Below, piece by piece: positions 57,531-64,000 of a stretch of DNA of 64,000 bases; the first letter of the stretch is position 1, and each line of letters starts with the position of its first letter. Made by a program: the position numbers and the translations under genes. Location: contig CM055267.1 of NCBI GenBank assembly GCA_029237695.1, positions 11,559,043-11,623,042 of the forward strand. The letters run 5' to 3'. The stretch comes from Conchocele bisecta (taxonomy: Eukaryota > Mollusca > Bivalvia > Lucinida > Thyasiridae). The notes beneath the pieces are model-generated. The model was not told the DNA's origin, did not search any database, and saw only the letters and a list, made by a program, of their open reading frames with translations.

Positions 57531-59841
57531 ATAAACCGTCTGCCAAAGTCCAAAAGTACTCATTGCATTAAAACTGAGTTCAGTTCTCAATGTTGTGAGC
57601 AGCATTGTCGCATAAAGAAGAGGAATGGGTGTTCACTTTTGAATTAAAGATTTGCGCTTATTAACAAGTTTTTACCATAAGCAGATTTTTTTGTAAACAA
57701 TAATAGTGACTACATCTGTTATGGCATGCAACTACTTTTCGTGACTTAATCGAACATATCGGTGCGACATGTAGTTTGTGTCTATGGTGATTGGTCAGTT
57801 CCACCAATGGCTATGCACATGCCCTTCTATATATGTTCTTCAATTGTTGCATTCGAGTTTACTTGGGCTCTTGTGTCACCTTCGTGTATAATACTAGTTC
57901 TATTGTCTACAGTTATAAACCATAAATCGCCGTGTTAAGTAATTACGTTTTTAAAATATACATTTCATTATCAGTTGGCTTATAAACAGCCTGTACAATT
58001 TAATAAAAAGTGGGTTATACAATCGTCTAACTTTAGAACATGAGACAAGTAATCAGCCTAGAACTATTGAACACACAGCTAGTTGCGTTTCATATATATA
58101 CTTCTTACGACCGTAAGCAAACTGGATTACACCGATGTCATTGGGACAGATATGCAGAAATGCAGATAGTGTACCATTGTAGCCTCCATCAGGTGCAGGT
58201 GTTAACTTTGGTATGTATAATATTCCCACGTGGGTGCTATACGACAACTCGTGTGTTTCGACTGCGAGATGTTGGAATGACATGTAACACCCGGCATTTG
58301 TACTGAACATGCACCTGAATGATTGACAGTTTAATGGCTGAAGGTGACGATCCTTTACCTCTGTAAAGTAAGCCATATAAATAACGGCCAATGAGAATCA
58401 TTTGGTCAACCTTTTTATCTTGCGACGCATTAGACCATGGCACCTTCCCCAAATTGGTGACATTACCAAATGTCAAGGATTGCAAAATTCTACTTTAATC
58501 CTATTGGATGCTATTCTTGATACTCCCTAGTCCCTTAGATACTATTTGTTGCTGATGACGTATTCAGATGGCGCTGATCATCAGTAGGAGGAGTTTGGCC
58601 AAGGATACAAAAGACTGGTTCATTGGGACAGCAGCCCGTAACACGAAGATTAGGCGCACAAGGCGAAATAAAGGAGCACAACGCGAAGTAAGGAATTACC
58701 GTAAATGTTAACTTTATTGAGAAGCTTTAACTTGCAAATTAATTGAATTAGCAAGTAAAAATTTTAAATGTACTTGAGTTTTGTTAATTAAATCCCAGCA
58801 ACACTACAGTAGTTCGATGATCGGTGCTTTATTTATAAACACGTTTATATCAGTGCACACATGTTTACACGGTACGGATATTTTAGTATGCCCGACAATA
58901 TGCCAATAGGGAATCGTTTGCGGTCATGGTTTATGAGCTGCACTACCGTTGTTTTTAATTCTTAATGTATTATCAAATTTAACAAGACACAATATTGGTG
59001 CGACAAGATTGTACATATTGGTGCGACATGTCGTTTTTTCCCACGGTCATTATTGGTGAGGATTGTCGCACCAATAATATTTATTGGTGCGACTAGCTTA
59101 CGCCCATGTTTAGTTTATGGGTCACATACTCGTACTACTGTCTGTTCCACGTTTTGTTGCGGACCTACTTTTGACTGTTAAACACATTAAATCTAAACAC
59201 TATTTTTTCATCTATTACAAAAAGTCACCCTCCCCATTTTTTTAATTTGATGGAACTCCATGAACTACATGTATTTATTTTATATGGAAAACACATTTTT
59301 CCATGATATATTAACAGATTAGCATCGGGGGCAATACAATACAATTTGTTTTACTAGTACATGTAAATAACTTTGGAATGTGCCGACAGATTTTCACCAA
59401 TCTAACTTTTGTTTTCCCTTGTTATATCATTTCCAAGCTATCTTAATATCTGGCCAGGTTTTGGTGTCACATTTCAAAATGTTGCATTTTTCTACTCTCC
59501 TGGTTATTCCCCAGCTTCATTTTTGCCCCATGTTAAATAGGAAAATGTGTGTGTGTTTTTTTCGCAATATTTGATGAAATTCTATCAAATAAAAACATAT
59601 AGGATGGTGATTTTATGTAATTGATCAAACGGTACTTACGTTTAAATATATTTTAGATTTAATGTGTATAATAGCCCAAAAGTAGGTCGGCAGAACAATA
59701 TGGACAGACGGTAGACGATGTTGGGGACTAGCATGCGTTTTATGTGACATTGCGCTATAGATGATTTACCAGTTGCATTTTCCTTGAGCAATGCCATGGA
59801 TATATTATCTCCAATTTCAAGTATTCATAACACATGAACCA
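57531..59841. other. Intergenic DNA downstream of the fucosyltransferase gene; no gene seen
   Basis: Mostly unique AT-rich sequence. A small inverted repeat of GGTGCGACA/TGTCGCACC occurs at about 59032-59095, with related GGTGCGACATGT text at 57763. Several short frames (for example 58053-58391 -) show no motif. Confidence 0.55.
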
Positions 59842-59847
59842 TTTATT
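59842..59847 (-). terminator. Candidate polyadenylation signal of the fucosyltransferase gene
   Basis: AATAAA on the - strand (TTTATT on +), 32 bases beyond the TAG stop at 59879-59881. The closeness to the stop would give a very short 3' UTR, so a more distal signal may be used instead. Confidence 0.4.
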
Positions 59848-59878
59848 TTCTTTACATAATGTATGTTCTGTTTTCGGT

Positions 59879-60421
59879 CTATGGAACATATGCAGCTTCG
59901 TCTCTTATCAACTTCTTAACAGCCTTATTAAACTCATTACGCGCCATAGTTTTCTGCGTGGCGTGTAAGTTGAGCATGAGCGCGGCCTCGTATCTGCCGT
60001 AGTTCCACTCCGCCGCCCAGTTGTCGTCATGCACGGTGTAGCGGCCCTGCTCGTCAAACCGCCGCGGGCACGGGCACTGGTACTGAGCCGGATCCGCCTG
60101 CAGCTCCCGCCAAGTACCGCCCTTATTTACAGCGTCGGTTATTTCATGTGCAAGTTTACATAGGCTACATTCAAATCCATAGAAAATAGAAGAATGATAA
60201 AATGTTCCTTTGGAGTGCGATACTTTGCAGTCCTTTGATTGCCAATCTCTTGTTTCTAAAATGTGAAGAAGATGTTTGTTTTCAATCGGCTTATCCTTGA
60301 AGGTCGTATATTGCCTGTAGAGTTTATCGTTGCCGTCCAGTAGGCGGATATAGCTGGCCAGGTCCTCCGCATCCTGGAAGTCTTCAATGATGATGGCCGA
60401 CTTGTTGGCAGGTAGGAAGTC
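59879..60421 (-). CDS. FUT10/11-like gene, last coding exon
   Basis: Acceptor CTCTGTTGTAG precedes GACTTCCTACC. The exon is phase 0, 181 codons including TAG. It encodes [42 protein letters not shown] and a C-terminus with [11 protein letters not shown]-rich third positions set it apart from the AT-rich surroundings. Confidence 0.88.
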   Translation of the reverse strand, partial: DFLPANKSAIIIEDFQDAEDLASYIRLLDGNDKLYRQYTTFKDKPIENKHLLHILETRDWQSKDCKVSHSKGTFYHSSIFYGFECSLCKLAHEITDAVNKGGTWRELQADPAQYQCPCPRRFDEQGRYTVHDDNWAAEWNYGRYEAALMLNLHATQKTMARNEFNKAVKKLIRDEAAYVP

Positions 60422-63414
60422 CTACAACAGAGCATATTGCGTGAGTGATTTATTTTACAATGATTATGAACAAACGCGACAGCACTTATACAAATGCTTT
60501 CGTTGGCACATATGGAGGCGTAAGGGTGGTCCTTATTGTGGGAGGAAATCGGTTTACCCGAAGGAAACCCACTTGTCCGGTCTCGAGAGCATCATACTTA
60601 TAATCTAACATACTACCCCGGTCGTTCATCGAACCTGGGCCGCATTGGTGAGAAGAGTGCTCATTACCAATTGCGCTAACTGGACAACGTCATGTTCGTG
60701 AGTGGCGATTTAATTGCAAGTGAAAGACTCAGACCTAGGACGCAGATCTATGCTCATTCTCAAAGTTACCACACCAACTTCCATGATATGCTGCTTAATA
60801 CATCACGTGGGGAGCGTAACTTTTAATGAGCGGTGTTCAAAGCCTCAACAGCAAGGCCACGCAATACGGTGGACTAACTAGTGCTGTGCACTCGTTAGTC
60901 AACGAAGTGACATGTCCTGACTGTCTCATTAAATATATTCAGTATTCAACAAAGGACTGTTGTTATTTTCCATTTACAGCCTCATGGCGGACAATAGTAT
61001 TAATTGTGTACTACGACGGTACAGAAACCATACATTTAAAATCAAACAATATTCTACTGAGGAATGACAACGTACCCGTATATTTGGGGCGCCGAATACT
61101 ATGGGAACCGAGCCGAGTCGTAGAGGGCGCCACACCTTCTCAGTGACGTAGTCGTCGCAGACGTAATTCTCCATAGCCAGCGTGAACTTGTATCGGGCGG
61201 CAAACTGGTAGAAATGCACGTCTTCCATTGGCGACATGTTCCCCTGAAACCGGATTCTGAAACCGACAGTCAATTTTCATTCATCTCGTCATAGCATTCT
61301 AAGGTGTATGTGTTTTGGAGGAGCTGGGTCATTGGTTAACTACTATTTTTACAACGAAATTTATTCTCTATGTTACATGGCATATATATTGCGAAGAAAA
61401 ATTACTGTTATCTGTCATATTCTTTCACTTTTAAATGTTATAATTTTGCTTCATACATTCTGAATGTTGGCTGCTATGGTAGACCGTTATCCTAATCTGT
61501 TAAATCAAAGATATGTTGAAAAGAAATAAAACAAGAAGAAAATGTTGTAATATTTACGACAATTAAGCAGTCGAATGATACTCAATGCACATTTCCATGT
61601 AATGCTGAATCTAGTAGTACATTACACATGGCGGTCATCTTACCTGTTTGGAAGTTTTTTATTATGAACACACGTTCCATAAGAATCTACAGCAATGTAC
61701 TTCTGTAAAATGGTTACAAAATGGTCACGGTCTGACGGGACATCACAGTCACTTTGTAAATATAAAATTGGCGCCAATCCAGCATTCCGCAACCTATTCT
61801 TATCCACCAATGGTAACACAAATGTAGTATCCTGTAGCCAGTCAGGACACCGCAACCACTGCGTCGCTATTGGGTAGTCTGATTTACGGTTATAGGAGGA
61901 AGTTACGTTGAATACTGTCATGGCGTCTCCGTGTGACAGAAGGTAGGCATTGCGCGGCGACTCCTCGTGTATCAATGCCCAGACGTGCTCCGGGCGTCTT
62001 GGGAAGGGCAAATTGTAAGGTCGGAAGTGGGATCCATAAAATATTAAAACCTGCAACAGATATAAAATTACATAAAGCACATAATAAAACATAATAAACC
62101 GTTGATATAACTTGTATTCCAACCACTTTGCATGTTATTTAGTCATCTCTGGTACTACCTGCATTTCCATTCAACACCAAAACAAATATCAACCTTTGTC
62201 AACGAGCAAACAAAAAGTATTTAAACACTGCATTAGATAATTGTATTGCAGATTTGGATCACGTTTCTGTAACCAATGCACCTGAAAAAAAAATCGTGTA
62301 CTTGTATATATGTATATTCATCAGCATGTAGTAGTAACAGATAAGACATATTCTCAAGTGTAGGGATATTATATTACAGCATGTCAATGTTATATTACGG
62401 AATGCAGATGTAACTGAATTGCGATATTAACATGCTTCACGTTACCTGGGGGCCGTTTCACTAAACTTCGTACGACTAAAATGTTCGTAAGTGCAAATTT
62501 AAGATCGTCTGGACATTTCAATTGATGGGTTTACATGTATTGAGCATAGGCTGCATATGCTCAAAACAATGTAAATCCAATAATTGTTTACAAGAAAACA
62601 TTGTTAATGTGAAATTTACAGACTATCATAATTTTGCACTTATGAGCATTTTAGTCGTACGAAGTTTAGTGAAACGGGCCCCTGGTATTAGTGTTTATGC
62701 ACTACTATATGAATGCCACGAATTACTCCTGTACAGTACGTTCACACAAATCAACTACGGGTGAAATGGATAACGTACCAATGATCTGTATGTCTATGGA
62801 CGTACACGTATCCGACTGGCGGACAGGTAGGTACCTGTGTGTCCGGGTGATGTTGGTAACTCTTATTGTTTGAAACCCGGCACTGGAGGTCCCCGCAGAC
62901 TTTCACCTCGTCTATAGAGGTGTACACGGAGTCCCACCACAGCAGTATTGGCGGCCCAGCACCGTCTCGTCTGGCGTCGTCAGACTGGGCGACTCGTGAC
63001 GCGTTGTAAACTGTGCCTCGCTGCTGCACGTGTCGTGGCTTGGTCTGCCATGTAGAGTGCGCCTTCGCTTTTCCTACATGGTGACAGACGTATATTCAGT
63101 ACTATGTTTCTGCTATGAACTTTTCTATATGTTTAAAGCCATCGAGTGCGACTCAATGTCATGTTCAGATAAAATCTGGTGTGCCTAAATTACAAGTTAA
63201 TACAATCTGTGCGATACACAATTTCACATTTTAGTAGCCCTACCCTTTAATTTCTAATTTTATTAACTCTAGTCATTGAAATTATCATTTTATTATCCAT
63301 AGTCTGTAGTTTACTGTAGTCAGATGGCGTTCATTAATGGAATTAAAGCTGAATGATGTTCACTGACTTATGACACCAAGATACTAGCATGACTTTATTG
63401 CATACATGTGAGAG

Positions 63415-63445
<31 letters not shown>

Positions 63446-63664
63446 ATTTGGAAAAACCTGTCGTTGTATTTTCGCATAGAAATTGAAGGTCTCAGTGGAA
63501 GAAGGGAACTAACTCCACAAGAGAGTTAGTTCCCTTCTTCCAATGAGCCTCAACTATGGGAACAATCTGGGAACAATGGAGTAATACCGTGCAAATCGAC
63601 GTGCCGGAGGAGGTAGACGGTTGTGAGGATACACACCAGTACGATGGTGCACCGTTTCCAGTAG
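59879..63664 (-). CDS. FUT10: GT10 fucosyltransferase, FUT10/FUT11 group (multi-exon, 5' end missing)
   Basis: Five coding exons join in phase: 63664-63588, 63073-62835, 62050-61644, 61256-61076 and 60421-59879, about 482 codons. Order: a signal anchor ([15 protein letters not shown]), a short stem, [79 protein letters not shown], then the GT10 hallmark [20 protein letters not shown] and [23 protein letters not shown] and FECSLCK. The HEESPRN and SDYP blocks mark the FUT10/FUT11 branch; the C-terminal half reads closer to FUT10. Family role: a type II membrane enzyme of the ER/Golgi using GDP-fucose. Vertebrate FUT10/11 have been reported as protein O-fucosyltransferases acting on EMI domains. 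No frame damage is seen. The initiator exon is expected beyond the window. Confidence 0.88.
60453..60696 (-). mobile_element. tRNA-derived SINE in the last intron of the fucosyltransferase gene
   Basis: On - the head has AGTTAGCGCAATTGGTAATG (box A-like) and CAGGTTCGATGAA (box B-like). The body has GTGGGTTTCCTTCGGGTAAA and CCGATTTCCTCCCACAATAA. Flanks CGTGAGTGATTTA (60440-60452) and CGTGAGTGGCGATTTA (60697-60712) look like an imperfect target duplication. It is a different family from the SINEs at 18111 and 53391. Confidence 0.75.
61076..61256 (-). CDS. FUT10/11-like gene, catalytic-motif exon
   Basis: Acceptor ...CGGTTTCAG, donor CGG|GTACGT. 181 bp. The first base completes an Arg codon and the exon ends in phase 0. 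It encodes [14 protein letters not shown], the [12 protein letters not shown] motif and GAPNIR. A second AG ten bases downstream would put the frame out of phase, so the first is chosen. Confidence 0.9.
61644..62050 (-). CDS. FUT10/11-like gene, central exon
   Basis: Acceptor ATATCTGTTGCAG, donor ACAG|GTAAGATG. 407 bp, phase 0 in and phase 2 out. Encodes [11 protein letters not shown] through [16 protein letters not shown] and [12 protein letters not shown] to VHNKKLPN. Confidence 0.9.
62450..62680. mobile_element. MITE with CCTGG target duplication, in a fucosyltransferase intron
   Basis: Second copy of the MITE at 3717-3935. Ends include CCGTTTCACTAAACTTCGTA and its complement. CCTGG flanks both sides (62445-62449 and 62681-62685). 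It lies between the exons at 62835-63073 and 61644-62050. Confidence 0.88.
62835..63073 (-). CDS. FUT10/11-like gene, second visible exon
   Basis: Acceptor CACCATGTAG, donor ACACAG|GTACCT. 239 bp; the first two bases complete a Gly codon and the exon ends in phase 0. Encodes the stem region and [20 protein letters not shown] with Cys residues (CGDLQC) typical of the GT10 N-terminal domain. Confidence 0.85.
63417..63445 (+). repeat. Poly-C tract, 29 bases
   Basis: Uninterrupted C29 in the first visible intron of the fucosyltransferase gene. Similar C/G runs occur at about 2398-2422, 3517-3526, 19963-19978, 33061-33101 and 45691-45704. Confidence 0.95.
63496..63542. other. Perfect 20-bp inverted repeat (hairpin) in an intron
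   Basis: TGGAAGAAGGGAACTAACTC pairs exactly with its complement across a 7-base loop. CTCA/TGAG extends the stem beyond one mismatch. It lies 45 bases downstream of the splice donor of exon 63588-63664. Confidence 0.9.
63588..63664 (-). CDS. FUT10/11-like gene, membrane-anchor exon
   Basis: Acceptor TTTGTTTTACAG, donor CACG|GTATTAC. 77 bp, ends in phase 1, which pairs with the next exon. Encodes [20 protein letters not shown] and HVDLHG: a short basic cytosolic edge, one membrane helix and a lumenal start. No ATG within, so at least one 5' exon is missing. Confidence 0.75.
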
Positions 63665-63749
63665 CTGTAAAACAAATACAGTATTTTAAACAGCCTTCCC
63701 GTGATACGTCTAGACCAAAACATATCAACAATTAATATTTCCTTTCGCC

Positions 63750-64000
63750 TTCTTGTAACACGACCATATTCTTTTATTAGAACACCACACATTCCCACAG
63801 TAGAACACGACCATATTCTCTCATTAAAACACAACAAATTCCTTCAGTAGAACACGACCATATTTTCTCATCAAAACACCACAAATTAATTCAGTAGAAC
63901 ACGACCATATTCTCTCACAAAAAAACACAACACATCCCTTCATTAGAACACGACCATTTTCTCTCATCAAAACACCACCAATTTCTTCCGTAGAACACGA
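63750..64000 (+). repeat. Minisatellite of about 48 bp, running off the window
   Basis: AACACGACCATATTCTCTCA and AAAACACCACAAATT(C/A) recur about every 48 bases (five or more units) to the last base of the window. Confidence 0.85.

Noticed and set aside
60826..61146. 106-codon frame on the + strand
   Set aside because: Its last part is antisense to the catalytic exon of the fucosyltransferase and the remainder is intron; no domain.

Overview
The window looks like nuclear DNA of an animal, most likely a bivalve mollusc. It is AT-rich and intron-bearing, and the sequence is dominated by tandem-cored mobile repeats of the bivalve 'pearl'/Helentron-associated type, tRNA-derived SINEs, MITEs and minisatellites. 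There is no bacterial gene organisation. One 500-base assembly gap lies at 43826-44325. Species assignment is inference.

Only two stretches hold recognisable protein genes. The first is a complete but decayed Polinton/Maverick element at 8439-20231 (11.8 kb). It has terminal inverted repeats and a perfect 6-bp target duplication, TGTGAC. It carries a protein-primed family B DNA polymerase pseudogene with N-terminal zinc fingers (+ strand, 12638-16588). On the opposite strand it carries a retroviral-type integrase pseudogene (19103-19690) and a packaging-type ATPase whose frame runs into an acidic zinc-finger protein (18973-17361). A SINE with a 9-bp target duplication sits exactly at the ATPase/acidic-protein junction. 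Subtracting it leaves one uninterrupted frame across that junction. No capsid or maturation-protease gene is recognisable, and the 3.9-kb left arm is filled with repeats.

The second is a host gene at the right end, on the - strand: a GT10 fucosyltransferase of the FUT10/FUT11 group. Five consecutive coding exons with matching splice sites and phases are visible between 63664 and 59879. The first exon probably lies beyond the window.

Everything else is repeat landscape. 1-8.4 kb: nested dispersed repeats, including a MITE whose empty target site is also present, giving a 5-bp CCWGG target duplication. 20.2-41.6 kb: arrays of pearl-like elements in several families (called A, B, C and F here), one nested inside another, plus a 2.0-kb segmental tandem triplication (24.9-30 kb) and a 17-copy, 167-bp array (38.5-41.5 kb). 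41.6-46.8 kb: mostly unique DNA with one small candidate ORF and the gap. 46.8-51.1 kb: a direct segmental duplication, each copy carrying a foldback element and a roughly 62-bp minisatellite. 51.5-55.4 kb: two more minisatellites and a SINE. 55.4-59.9 kb: mostly unique DNA with one pearl-like element.

The most unexpected shared feature is that the core repeats of unrelated tandem-cored families A, B and C all carry a DR0 nuclear-receptor-like motif (AGGTCAAGGTCA or one base from it), repeated dozens of times.
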